Of a stretch of DNA of 64,000 nucleotides, positions 26,785 to 35,447 are shown in pieces; positions within the stretch are counted from its first letter, which is position 1, and every line of letters starts with the position of its first letter. Source of the stretch: Methanocorpusculum vombati. Its GTDB lineage: Archaea > Halobacteriota > Methanomicrobia > Methanomicrobiales > Methanocorpusculaceae. The position numbers and the translations under genes were made by a program. Location: assembly GCF_026891935.1 (NCBI RefSeq), contig NZ_JAPTGC010000001.1, positions 1 to 64,000 on the forward strand, in the 5' to 3' direction. The notes below the pieces were generated by a model. The model did no database searches and had not been told where the DNA came from. It saw only the letters and a list, made by a program, of their open reading frames with translations.

Positions 26785-28270
26785 GCGTTCGATTGAGGAT
26801 CGCGTCGGCGAGGTGATGTACCGGCCGCGGGTGACGAAGGGTGTTGCCGACCGGACGATCCGTGACTGGTTCACGAAGGGTATCAAGGCACCGGATCTGC
26901 CGGACAAGGCGGCGATGACGGAGCTGTATCTGATCTATATTCCGTTCTGGCGGTTTGTTGCGCAGGGGAAGGCGGTTGCCTGCGGGTACTCGGAGTATGA
27001 TGAGAAGACCGGTAATACGATACGGAATATCTACAAGGAGCTGATCGATGATGAGTTTGTGTGGACGGAGGTTGCCTGTGATACGGGAAAGTACGGTATC
27101 ACAAAGCTCTGGCTTGAGCCGGGAGGTGAGATTGCCTATACGCCGGGCAGGGTTGTTGCGATGGAACCGGGAGGGTCGGCTGTTGAGGCGAGCAGACGGG
27201 GACGCGAGGCTATCCGGCAGATGATTGATGATACGGCAGCGAAGAGGATTGATACGCTGACGCTGGAGAAGTCGTTTCTGCTGCCGAAGGTGTTTGAGCT
27301 GGTGTATGCACCGGTCTGGATTGCCCACTATGCGTATCAGGGCGGAGATTATACGGCGATTCTTGATGCGGTGCGGGGGGAGATTCTCGGAGGGACGGCA
27401 CCGATCAATCTGACGGCGCGATCACGGATGATGATTCTGTCGCTTGCGGCGGGCGGTATTATGATCGGGTCGTCGCTTGCGATGCTGCTGCATGCAGGTA
27501 CGCATCCGTTGTCGGAGATGTTTCAGGTGATTCTGCTGCTGCTCGGTATTGCGATGTCGATGGCGGCGTATCCGGCGTTTAAGGAGGGCAGGACGTTTGT
27601 GAGTTCGGGGACGATGAAGAATATTACGAGTCTGCGGCCGGCGGTGCGGGTGCCGAAGAAGCTGACGGATCATGAGATTCTGAAACGTGATTCGACGATT
27701 CTGTTGTGTCCGGTCTGCGGTGAGAAGGTGGAGCAGCCATGGGGCGAGGTGATTTCGGTCTGTAAGCAGTGTCACCGGCTGCTGAATGTGACGAGTGATG
27801 AGGTGAAGGTGGTGCCGTATGATATTGCCCGGCCGGATATGCTTGCGGAGGCGGCGATGGAGAGTGAGCCGGAGTACATTCCGTTCTGGAAGTTTGAGGT
27901 GGGGATTGCGGTGACGGATAAGCTGCGGGGCGGCGATACGGAGACGGGGCTGCCGGATATCTCCGGCAGCCGCAGTTATTATATCTGTGCGGCGGATATT
28001 CCCCGGTATCTTGCGGAGCGGTGGGAGATCGATCTGACGATCCGTAATCCGGAGTTTACGGAGCTGCCGCTGGATAAGCGGGTGGAGCTGAAGCCGGTTG
28101 TGATTAATCAGAATACGGCAACGGATCTGTCGGAGTTTTTGTTCCTCCGGTATGAGGAGGAGAAGCCGGGTATTTTGCAGGTGCTCCGGTATGAGTTTGC
28201 GGTGAAGGGTTCACGGATTGTGTACGTTCCGTACTTTGTTGAGGATAAGACGTTCATTCCGGGAATCTGA
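26774..28270 (+). CDS. membrane protein with two PFW modules and a zinc ribbon
   Basis: About 498 residues. Module 1 (about 45-220) begins with LIYIPFWRFVAQGK; two transmembrane helices follow at about 225-270 (MMILSLAAGGIMIGSSLAML, MFQVILLLLGIAMSMAAYPA); a zinc ribbon CPVCGEKVEQPWGEVISVCK (with C..C repeated, about 315-337) precedes module 2 (about 365-498), which opens with EYIPFWKFEVGIAV. No known function. The start MGLERSIEDR at 26774 overlaps the previous gene's end, so translation is coupled and the two proteins probably act together in the membrane. Confidence 0.78.
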   Translation: MGLERSIEDRVGEVMYRPRVTKGVADRTIRDWFTKGIKAPDLPDKAAMTELYLIYIPFWRFVAQGKAVACGYSEYDEKTGNTIRNIYKELIDDEFVWTEVACDTGKYGITKLWLEPGGEIAYTPGRVVAMEPGGSAVEASRRGREAIRQMIDDTAAKRIDTLTLEKSFLLPKVFELVYAPVWIAHYAYQGGDYTAILDAVRGEILGGTAPINLTARSRMMILSLAAGGIMIGSSLAMLLHAGTHPLSEMFQVILLLLGIAMSMAAYPAFKEGRTFVSSGTMKNITSLRPAVRVPKKLTDHEILKRDSTILLCPVCGEKVEQPWGEVISVCKQCHRLLNVTSDEVKVVPYDIARPDMLAEAAMESEPEYIPFWKFEVGIAVTDKLRGGDTETGLPDISGSRSYYICAADIPRYLAERWEIDLTIRNPEFTELPLDKRVELKPVVINQNTATDLSEFLFLRYEEEKPGILQVLRYEFAVKGSRIVYVPYFVEDKTFIPGI

Positions 28271-28361
28271 AATATTTTTTTCGAGGATCAAAGGGGGACG
28301 GGCTGCACGGTATGAGGCAAAATATCATAATGTCTACCAACCAACAAACATACATAGCCAG

Positions 28362-28691
28362 ATGTCCCCCTACCAAAGTATCAAAGACGACGTTCTTTCT
28401 AAACTAAAGACACATCTTCCCGAAATTCAGGAAAGATTTGGTATTGAAACCATTGGTATATTCGGTTCTGTGTCGCGGGGAGAGGATACGCCGGAAAGCG
28501 ATGTTGATGTTCTGTATTCCTTTTCCGCGGGTCATGGAGGAATGCGGGACATGGCCAATCTGAAGTATTATCTGGAAGATCTCTTCGGGAGAGAAGTCGG
28601 GCTGGTCTCTCTCAAATATGTGTCACCGCTTATCCGTGATGCAGTCGCCTATGATGCTATTCTCTATGGACGGGAGATGAGCATTGCGTGA
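28362..28691 (+). CDS. MNT-type minimal nucleotidyltransferase
   Basis: 109 residues with the polymerase-beta-like core: GIFGSVSRGEDTPESDVDVL (about 29-48) carries the GSxxRG and DxD metal residues, and YYLEDLFGREVGLVSLKYV follows. Such proteins are usually MntA antitoxins that AMPylate a HEPN (HepT) toxin. No HEPN gene is seen next to it; only a 29-codon ORF follows at 28694-28783 that I cannot match to HepT. It may be an orphan. The start MSPYQSIKD is preferred over the longer open frame. Confidence 0.85.
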   Translation: MSPYQSIKDDVLSKLKTHLPEIQERFGIETIGIFGSVSRGEDTPESDVDVLYSFSAGHGGMRDMANLKYYLEDLFGREVGLVSLKYVSPLIRDAVAYDAILYGREMSIA

Positions 28692-28852
28692 CCATGAATA
28701 CATCCCCGGTTTCGGATAAAATCCCGCCGTTTCTTGAAACCCTGAACGCAATTCACACGACGTCAACAGACGTCACCGAATAACTCACCGGGAATGGGAT
28801 GAGAAAAAACACAGTCGGTATGTTTTTTCCGGGAGAGAACTGATGGGAACGG

Positions 28853-29112
28853 ATGAATATTTCCCACGAGACCATAGGAATATTCGGTTCTGTGTCGCGG
28901 GGAGAGGACACGCCGGAAAGTGATGTTGATGTTCTGTATGCATTTCGTTTTGGTGGTCTGCCGCTACGGAGTTTTTTGCATTCAAACGGTATCTGGAGGA
29001 GTTATTCGGACGAACGATGGATTTAGTACCAGTGAGATGGATGGATCCACTTCTTCGTCCGTATATTGAGCAGGATATGATTCTGTTCCAGACAGGGGAG
29101 GCTTTGGCATGA
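28853..29112 (+). pseudogene. broken second MNT nucleotidyltransferase
   Basis: The first frame reads MNISHETIGIFGSVSRGEDT and continues through SDVDVLYAFRFGG, then runs out at a TAG. A second frame from about 28958 to the TGA at 29110-29112 continues the same protein (EFFAFKRYLEELFGRTMDLV, then PLLRPYIEQDMILFQTG). So the gene has lost its N-terminal ~28 codons and has a frameshift near 28955. The region 28871-28935 is almost identical in DNA to 28452-28516 in the intact neighbour, showing a local duplication or recombination. Confidence 0.8.
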
Positions 29113-29236
29113 AAGCTGATATGAAATGCACAGACAGATGTTGAAGAGCTGTATTCATTCCTGGTGGATATCTGCGACATGTGATCCGGAATGACGTACT
29201 CGTGATGATTTATAAAAAGATTTAAAAAATGCGGGT

Positions 29237-29398
29237 TTATTCGGTCTTAAGCATTTCCGAGTATTTTCGATCCGCTTCTTTCAGCGCTGCCATTGCTTCC
29301 ATTGCTATTTCGTGGTTGCGCTTTTTGTCTTCCGGCGAGCGGGTGTCGGGAAAGACGCGTCCGAGACTGAACATTGTCTCACATGATGCCGGTTTCAT
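29237..29398 (-). CDS. 53-residue protein downstream of the ADP-ribosyltransferase-like gene
   Basis: A short ORF, MKPASCETMFSLGRVFPDTR at the start and a charged, helical second half (about 21-53, ending KYSEMLKTE). It begins 8 bp after the stop of the ADP-ribosyltransferase-like gene on the same strand, so the two are likely cotranscribed. No known family. Size, charge and position fit an immunity or antitoxin protein, but this is inference. Confidence 0.6.
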   Translation of the reverse strand: MKPASCETMFSLGRVFPDTRSPEDKKRNHEIAMEAMAALKEADRKYSEMLKTE

Positions 29399-29406
29399 AT
29401 ACTACA

Positions 29407-30072
29407 TTATAGTGCTGTGAGGATATAAACAAGCGCCTCGTCGTCAGGCAGAAATTCACCAGCGGGACTGTGAATTATTTCCTGAATGGCATACCGGATA
29501 TCACGCGGAAGCAGTACTTCCTGTTCTTTTGCATCCATGTATAATGCCGGAGTTCCACGCAGGACGCTGCGGGTGAGAAAGACACGTTCGTTGTCCGGGT
29601 TGTATCCGGCATACTGCCTTGCAACACCCGGATGCAAAGAAAAGCTTCCATAACCGGGATCCGCGATAACTTCAGTTTCGCTCATGCCCGAAACCCAGCC
29701 GGGGTCTCCAAGACCTTTGATCACCCATACATCTTCCGAGAGCGTACTTTTCAGAATTGCGCTGTCGAGGAGATCCCGGAGCTGCCAGAAGAGGTTTTTG
29801 TCATGGGGCGAGAGAGATGCAAGAAAGGGTTCGTCCCGCAGTGCCCGGTTGATGACGAAGCAGTCCTGATGCCGTTCGGAGGAGAGGCAGCAGTCCCAGT
29901 GGTGTTCGGGGAGGCCGATGTCCTGATAGCCGAAGAGTGCCAGGATTTCTTCGCGGGTGAGATCCTTTCGCGATGCGTACGGAGGGTGAGGGTACGTCCC
30001 GCGACGATCAAAGGGAGGGATCGGTTCTTCAACGCGGGTGTCCTGTTCTGCTGGCAGAGGATATCCGGACAT
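29407..30072 (-). CDS. ADP-ribosyltransferase-fold protein (candidate toxin or effector)
   Basis: 221 residues. The C-terminal ~120 residues follow the R-S-E class of mono-ADP-ribosyltransferases: LLDSAILKSTLSEDVWVIKG (about 101-120), where the usual Arg is Lys119; the strand GYGSFSLHPGVARQYAG (140-156) at the STS position; and the E-x-E site KEQEVLLPRD (182-191), with E183 and E185. The N-terminal ~95 residues are unassigned. The Lys for Arg change could weaken NAD binding. A TATA-like box (30095-30103) sits about 26 bp before the ATG, suggesting a leaderless mRNA. Domain call is by motif only. Confidence 0.65.
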   Translation of the reverse strand: MSGYPLPAEQDTRVEEPIPPFDRRGTYPHPPYASRKDLTREEILALFGYQDIGLPEHHWDCCLSSERHQDCFVINRALRDEPFLASLSPHDKNLFWQLRDLLDSAILKSTLSEDVWVIKGLGDPGWVSGMSETEVIADPGYGSFSLHPGVARQYAGYNPDNERVFLTRSVLRGTPALYMDAKEQEVLLPRDIRYAIQEIIHSPAGEFLPDDEALVYILTAL

Positions 30073-30094
30073 GAGGAAGGGATCGGTTGTGGAG

Positions 30095-30103
30095 AAATAT
30101 AAG
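30095..30103 (-). promoter_or_regulatory. TATA box of the ADP-ribosyltransferase-like gene
   Basis: CTTATATTT on the minus strand is centred about 27 bp upstream of the ATG at 30072, the normal TATA-to-start distance in archaea, so transcription would begin at or next to the start codon. Confidence 0.5.
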
Positions 30104-30204
30104 AGTTCCCCCGCGGAAGGCGTTGTTCCAAAAGAGATCGGAGTGTGCCGGCATGCCGGTTACAGAGCGGTTACATCCGAGATGCGGGAAAAATATTGCC
30201 GGAG

Positions 30205-30495
30205 TTATTTGCTGCCGTACTCTTTGGGTTGCAGGGAGGAGACGACGGAGATCATGGCGTCATATTTTTCTTCCATGGCTGCGAGGCGCTCTTCAAGAAG
30301 ATCTGATTGTTTTTTCAGTTCCTGAACTCTTCGCATTTTCAGGACATGGGCGTATTCTTTTACGGCTGCCGAGACTACATCACTTTTGTTGTTGAATTTT
30401 CCTTCATCTATCAGGCTGTCAATGATCGCGACAACGTCAGGAGAAGCATAGTAGGTGATTCGTGTTTTAATTGGTTGACCAGGGATTCGTGCCAT
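30205..30495 (-). CDS. ribbon-helix-helix protein with coiled coil, copy 2
   Basis: 96 residues. An N-terminal RHH domain (IKTRITYYASPDVVAIID, then GKFNNKSDVVSAAV) is followed by a heptad-like helical tail (about 50-88). It is a close paralog of the next upstream gene and both are on the minus strand, 53 bp apart. RHH proteins bind DNA as dimers, often as autoregulators. It has no toxin partner beside it apart from the ADP-ribosyltransferase-like gene 132 bp downstream. Confidence 0.8.
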   Translation of the reverse strand: MARIPGQPIKTRITYYASPDVVAIIDSLIDEGKFNNKSDVVSAAVKEYAHVLKMRRVQELKKQSDLLEERLAAMEEKYDAMISVVSSLQPKEYGSK

Positions 30496-30548
30496 TTCTG
30501 TGAGGTATGGTTACAGATGTTTTGTTCGTCTGCTGAGTGGGGAGGGTG

Positions 30549-30848
30549 TTATTTGGGTGGGGTGTTATCCTCATTTCTCTGTTCCAGGGAAGAGAATGCT
30601 GCAATGAGAGAGGCATATGTTTCCTCCATCAGGTGAAGACGCTCTTCAAGGCGGAGATATTTTTCTTCCAGCTCACGAACATAGTCAATGTCCTGATTGT
30701 GGGAGTAATCCAGAATTGCAGCGGATATTACGTCACTTTTGTTATTGAATTTTCCCGCACGGATCATGTCATCGATGATCTTCACGATTTCAGGACGCGC
30801 ATAATACGTAATCCGTGTTTTGATTGGTCTTCCGGGTATTCTTCCCAT
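30549..30848 (-). CDS. ribbon-helix-helix protein with coiled coil, copy 1
   Basis: 99 residues, with RPIKTRITYYARPEIVKIID and GKFNNKSDVISAAI forming the RHH fold and a coiled-coil tail (YVRELEEKYLRLEERLHLME). About half the positions of the first 50 residues are identical to copy 2, so it is a tandem duplication. It is divergent from the large surface protein gene, with 224 bp between, and might control it; inference only. Confidence 0.8.
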   Translation of the reverse strand: MGRIPGRPIKTRITYYARPEIVKIIDDMIRAGKFNNKSDVISAAILDYSHNQDIDYVRELEEKYLRLEERLHLMEETYASLIAAFSSLEQRNEDNTPPK

Positions 30849-31072
30849 TTGTTAGCAGTTTGACGGGAATACATACTCATTTTTGGCTTGTTTTTGCATT
30901 CAAATTGACTCCATTATAAGATAGATTAATAATATGTCAGAAGTACAATGATTAGTGTGATGTTATTAATCACCAAGAACTGAGGATAAGAAGGTCACAT
31001 TACGGCTGTTCCCTATGATGGGTGGCCCGGATTGAAGATTCAGTGTGGTGATGAATGATCACGAGGCGAACT

Positions 31073-34000
31073 ATGAAAAAACATGTATTGTTAGCGGTAG
31101 CTGTCGTGCTACTCTGTGTGCTGATGACAGGAGTTGTCAGTGCAGAGAATGTAAATGCCGATACTACGCCAAAAACCTACTTTGTTGATGACACAAATGG
31201 TGTTGATACAAATGATGGTCTGTCATCTGAGACAGCATTTAAAACAATTCAGAAAGCTGTTGATACAGCACGCAACGTTGAAGAAAACGGAGATACAATT
31301 CTTGTAGCTGATGGGACGTATGATGTAACATGCCAGAACACAAAGGACACAGCACGACCGGGGGTCCAAACGGAATCTGGAGAGAATAGTTATACCAACC
31401 TGTACATCACAAAATCTGTCACAATCAAAGCAAAAGACGCTGACAAAAAACCAGTTCTGAATGCACAAAAGAAAAGTGGGATGGGTTATGCACAGCAGAC
31501 CGTTTACATTGCAGCAAGCAATGTAGTTCTTGATGGATTCAAAATTAACCCGATTAAAGATTATCCCAACAAAGTTGTTGAAGTAATTGCTGTGGACTCT
31601 ATTCACTCTACAGTGACAAATGTGACAATCCAGAACTGCGAGATCGAGGGTTATCTCACTGGGAATGATGATACAGCTGCTCCTATTTACATTGGCTCCT
31701 CTGGTGTTGGTTCCTATACCCTACAGAATAATATTCTAAACGGAACTGTTTGTATTGTAAATGGTGCCGGAAATGCCATGACATCTGGTGAAACGGCAAA
31801 AATTATCAATAACCAGATTACTAATGGAGCGCTCTACCTTACAGGTAAGAGAAACTCAGGGTGGGATCCCAATTCACTGGAAAAACTCCCAGTTATTGAA
31901 GACAATAACTTGGGAACAGAAATTGCGAAGATCAATGGAGTCGATACTACATTTGTTATTCGTTCCTGTGACACTGACAGCAACAAATTACTGTCCGCTG
32001 ATCAGATGAAAAATATTCTTTCAAAGAATACCCTCACCGGATATACTAGTGGAAAGGTTGTTGATGCATCCGAAAAGAGCTACGAAGCAACTTTGAGATA
32101 CCTTGTTCCAGACGGAGTTATTGTTACTGAATTCTCCGTGTTAAAAGAACAATTGAAAAACGGTGGTACTGTAACTCTTGGTACGAACATTGATGGCACC
32201 TACACCGACGACTCCGACAGAGTCTACATTGACAAAGTTGTATCCATACTCGATCTGAATGGAAAAACTCTGACGGTGACAAGAAACACTCCTGCAGGGA
32301 TGACAGAGAACACCAAGGACAACAAGGGGTTCATAAAAATTAGTGGAGAAGAGACGAATCAGGGGTCACTCAGAGTAACTGACAGTGTTGGCAATGGTAA
32401 AATTAATCTCAAGAAAGAAGGAGTTGCTGAGGCAACACTGTTCTTTGTGAGCACTTACGGAAAGATCGTCATCGATACCAAAGACATCACACTGACTGCA
32501 CCACAGTCGGTCATTGGTGGTAATGGAGACGGAACACACACGCCCCCTACCATTGAGATCAAGGGCGGTACACTCACCAGCACTGAGGGAGCTGCAATCT
32601 TCCTTTCCGCAAAAGACAGTAAGATGACCATGACCGGAGGTTCTGTTACCGGAAAGAGCGGTCTTGAAATTGTTTCGGGAACTTACACCATTTCGGGCGG
32701 AACAATCACCGGTAATGGCGACTACTCAGAAAATGTTGCAGCACCTTCGAGTGGATCTCTGGAAGACGGTTCCGGCATTGTCCTGCGGACGACGGATAGT
32801 TATAGTGGAAACATCGCCCTGACCATCTCCGGCACGGCAAAGATCGTCAGCGAGGAAGGAGTTGCCATCCGTAACTATGTTCGTGACAGCGATCTGAGTT
32901 CCAAAACATTCTCCGTAGAGATAAAAGAATCTGCAAAGATTGAAGGAACAGCAGCAGCAATTGCCAACCAGAAATACACTGGAGAAACGCCAGCATTTAC
33001 AAAATCCACATTTACACTCAGCGGTGGAAATTATCTTGCACCTTCCTACGCTAAACTTCTCGTTGGAGAGCCAAAAGTTCAGTATGCAGAAAATCACGCC
33101 ATGAGTGACACGCCGGTCAAAGACGGGTACTACGCTCCAATCACTGTACAAAAACAGGAGACCCCTGCAACATGTGATGAAACAACTAAAGTGGTCAGTG
33201 TATCTGATGGAACGGCAGTACCATCCACAACAAATCCCAACGAAGTAACCGTCATTCCAACCGGCAGCGACAAAGTAATCCTGACACTGACATATGAGAA
33301 GGCACCAACTGTTTCTACTGATGGAAAGACCGTTACACCTCAAGATCCAGCCGATCTCTCAAATGTGAAAGCTGTGTACAATGAGATAACTGTTCCGGAT
33401 ACCTCCGGAGCCGTTCAGGCAAAACTTACCCTTGCGGTAACATCCGGTACGGAACTCCTCGATTCCGATAATCTTCCAACCATCTCCACCGAGATCAACG
33501 AAGATGCAAAAACCAAACTTGAGGAAACAGCCACCCTGATCTCCATGGTCACCGTGGACATCACCAAGATCAAATCCAAGAACCCGGTACTTACCCTCAC
33601 CTTCAAAGTACCCAAGTCATGGTTCGCCGGAAAAGACCTCAGTGCAGTCCGTGCCTATCACTTCGACGGAACGAAGATAGTGGACAAAGGTGCTCCCCAG
33701 ATAACTGAAGATGGAACCAACTATGTATTCACCATAACCGCCACCGAAGCATCACCCTGGGGACTTGGACTGAAATCCTCCGGCCCTGCACCGGGACCGC
33801 AACCGCAGCCGGTTTACAGTTCCGGTGACGGCAACATGGAGAACGCCTTCCGTGTCCTCTTCGAGACCTCCGGCGGCAGCTTCATCAGTCCCTCAACCGG
33901 TCTCTCCTACGGCGACAAGATCAGCCAGCCGCCCGCACCGACCAAAGACGGCTACACCTTCGGCGGCTGGTACACGGACAGCGCATGCACGCAAAGCTGG

Positions 34001-34285
34001 AGCTTCGCCTCCGGCATCAACGGAGACATGACCCTCTACGCAAAGTGGACCAAAGCCTCCGGCAGCACAACTACCACGACTGCAAAGCCCACCGTAACGG
34101 CAACAACAAAACCAACCTCTGCCCCGGTATCGACGCAGTCCCAGAACGGCGCTGCCACCACCGCAGCACCGGTCACCACCACGGCCGCAGGCGTCACGCC
34201 CGTCTTAACGCAGGCACCCGCCCCGGCCGCAGGACTCTTGTTCGGACTCCTCGCAGCAGGAATCCTCATCAGAAGAAGAGACTAA
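31073..34285 (+). CDS. large secreted surface protein: beta-helix, InlB-type repeat, C-terminal anchor
   Basis: About 1070 residues. A signal peptide (MKKHVLLAVAVVLLCVLMTG) is followed by a parallel beta-helix region (about 35-300; FVDDTNGVDTNDGLSSETAF, ITKSVTIKA, VIQNCEIEG-like turns), a second repetitive region with accordion motifs (GGTLTSTEGAAIFLSAKD), an Ig-like stretch, one InlB/Flg_new-type repeat (FETSGGSFISPSTGLSYGDK then YTFGGWYTD and MTLYAKW, about 928-1000), a Thr-rich linker and a hydrophobic C-terminus AAGLLFGLLAAGILIRRRD. Start 31073 has GAGG 6 nt upstream. The first two thirds use AT-rich codons, the last ~500 bp GC-rich ones, suggesting mosaic origin. Likely an S-layer-associated adhesin. 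Confidence 0.85.
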   Translation: MKKHVLLAVAVVLLCVLMTGVVSAENVNADTTPKTYFVDDTNGVDTNDGLSSETAFKTIQKAVDTARNVEENGDTILVADGTYDVTCQNTKDTARPGVQTESGENSYTNLYITKSVTIKAKDADKKPVLNAQKKSGMGYAQQTVYIAASNVVLDGFKINPIKDYPNKVVEVIAVDSIHSTVTNVTIQNCEIEGYLTGNDDTAAPIYIGSSGVGSYTLQNNILNGTVCIVNGAGNAMTSGETAKIINNQITNGALYLTGKRNSGWDPNSLEKLPVIEDNNLGTEIAKINGVDTTFVIRSCDTDSNKLLSADQMKNILSKNTLTGYTSGKVVDASEKSYEATLRYLVPDGVIVTEFSVLKEQLKNGGTVTLGTNIDGTYTDDSDRVYIDKVVSILDLNGKTLTVTRNTPAGMTENTKDNKGFIKISGEETNQGSLRVTDSVGNGKINLKKEGVAEATLFFVSTYGKIVIDTKDITLTAPQSVIGGNGDGTHTPPTIEIKGGTLTSTEGAAIFLSAKDSKMTMTGGSVTGKSGLEIVSGTYTISGGTITGNGDYSENVAAPSSGSLEDGSGIVLRTTDSYSGNIALTISGTAKIVSEEGVAIRNYVRDSDLSSKTFSVEIKESAKIEGTAAAIANQKYTGETPAFTKSTFTLSGGNYLAPSYAKLLVGEPKVQYAENHAMSDTPVKDGYYAPITVQKQETPATCDETTKVVSVSDGTAVPSTTNPNEVTVIPTGSDKVILTLTYEKAPTVSTDGKTVTPQDPADLSNVKAVYNEITVPDTSGAVQAKLTLAVTSGTELLDSDNLPTISTEINEDAKTKLEETATLISMVTVDITKIKSKNPVLTLTFKVPKSWFAGKDLSAVRAYHFDGTKIVDKGAPQITEDGTNYVFTITATEASPWGLGLKSSGPAPGPQPQPVYSSGDGNMENAFRVLFETSGGSFISPSTGLSYGDKISQPPAPTKDGYTFGGWYTDSACTQSWSFASGINGDMTLYAKWTKASGSTTTTTAKPTVTATTKPTSAPVSTQSQNGAATTAAPVTTTAAGVTPVLTQAPAPAAGLLFGLLAAGILIRRRD

Positions 34286-34586
34286 TCTCTTCCTCTATTT
34301 TTCCAAAACAACCCAGAGCAAAAAAACCGGCCGGCGGCAGAAGGCACTCTGCAAACGATAGAACGGAAAGGGGAACCACCGTTCCCGCCTCCTCAGGAGC
34401 AGTCCCGGACGGGGAGTCCGGGAATCCTGTCTGAAAAAAATCGTAAATCATCATAAAATTCGTAAACACAAGCATTCCGTTCATCGAAACAAGCACACAC
34501 CTTTGCAGACTGCCTGCCGAAACCGGCACAAAATCCGGTCGCTCACCATGCCCGTGTACTCCTGAATCATCAACACCAGAAAAAGA
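34286..34586. other. 301-bp intergenic region with one hairpin
   Basis: No convincing gene lies between these convergent genes. It holds an 8-bp inverted repeat, TCCCGGAC (34403-34410) and GTCCGGGA (34416-34423) with a 5-nt loop, and T-rich tracts just after the surface protein stop (34286-34306), either of which may serve termination. Confidence 0.5.
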
Positions 34587-34895
34587 TTAGTCTTTCATAA
34601 GATCAAGATCGGCATAGCGGGCGACTAACTCGGCATGTCCAATCCTGCAGGAAACCATCTCAATAAATTCAGACTTCGACAGGTGAAGCTGTTCAGCCAT
34701 ACGGGACTGCAGCTCATCCCCAATCTCCTGACCATTGTGACTCATGTGGGTTTTCACATTGACCATACGTCCCTCAGTACAGAAAACGAAGCGACAGTGA
34801 TCCGTCCTGCCCGGCTTTACGAGAAAACCCTTCTTTTTCAGAGCACTCTGTACCTTATCCGCTTTCAGAACTGCCAAAATCTCACATCCACACAC
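34587..34895 (-). CDS. HicA-like small protein (candidate toxin)
   Basis: 102 residues. The pattern KVQSALKKKGFLVKPGRTDH, CRFVFCTEGRMVNVKTHMSH and a C-terminal helix ending in LSKSEFIEMVSC recalls the small dsRBD-like HicA mRNA interferases, in which a histidine at the position of H33 is catalytic. The similarity is partial and there is no search behind it. It overlaps the upstream gene by 14 bp, as in toxin-antitoxin pairs. Confidence 0.55.
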   Translation of the reverse strand: MCGCEILAVLKADKVQSALKKKGFLVKPGRTDHCRFVFCTEGRMVNVKTHMSHNGQEIGDELQSRMAEQLHLSKSEFIEMVSCRIGHAELVARYADLDLMKD

Positions 34896-35316
34896 TATCT
34901 TTCAGCAGTTTACCATACGCAGCAGCAGAAGGATACATCGGCGTATCCGGATCAGTGAATATGTCGTAATCATCCGCAAACATCAGCCTGGCCTTTTCCA
35001 GACCTTCGGAAAGCGTCCTGCAGGTTATCAGAAAAGAATACTCATCATTCGTTAAAATTAACGATTCATCCTCCTGAATCGTGATTTTCAGCGGCATGGG
35101 CCGCTTCAGCTTTTTTAACTCATCGTGGACATAGACCGTATGCAGGAAGACAACACCCCCCTCCTCTCCTGTCTCGCCGATATCAAGCACGTCCAGCATC
35201 TGCTCAAGAACATCATCATACGTCTGATTTCCGCGTTTTTTGGAACAGACACGCTCTTTAATGTGTGCCGAGACGGTGATACTCGTTTTTTGTGGCCTCT
35301 GATCCATCGCCTGCAT
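34882..35316 (-). CDS. candidate antitoxin partner of the HicA-like protein
   Basis: 144 residues. The N-terminus (SITVSAHIKERVCSKKRGNQ, TYDDVLEQMLDVL) looks like the short VapB-like/DUF7557 segment found in archaeal antitoxins; the C-terminal ~70 residues (LKITIQEDESLILTNDEYSF ... SEGLEKARLMFADDYDIF) are unassigned. It precedes and overlaps the HicA-like gene. The start is MQAM (35316) or MDQRPQK (35307). Confidence 0.55.
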   Translation of the reverse strand: MQAMDQRPQKTSITVSAHIKERVCSKKRGNQTYDDVLEQMLDVLDIGETGEEGGVVFLHTVYVHDELKKLKRPMPLKITIQEDESLILTNDEYSFLITCRTLSEGLEKARLMFADDYDIFTDPDTPMYPSAAAYGKLLKDSVWM

Positions 35317-35447
35317 GATTATCAGATAATGGGGGTGATGAGATAATAGATTTTATTGTCACGGCGGCTTTGCTCCAAAAGCCTGAAACACCCCTGACTT
35401 TCAGAGTAAAATCCACGAAAAAACATCTGTTACCCTCTATACCACGA

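Noticed and set aside
28694..28783. 29-codon ORF after the MNT gene, in the place of a HepT toxin
   Set aside because: Too short and without HEPN residues; it may be a remnant but I cannot show it.
34269..34529. 86-codon minus-strand ORF after the surface protein
   Set aside because: No family pattern, no ribosome binding site, and it overlaps a hairpin and the surface gene's end.
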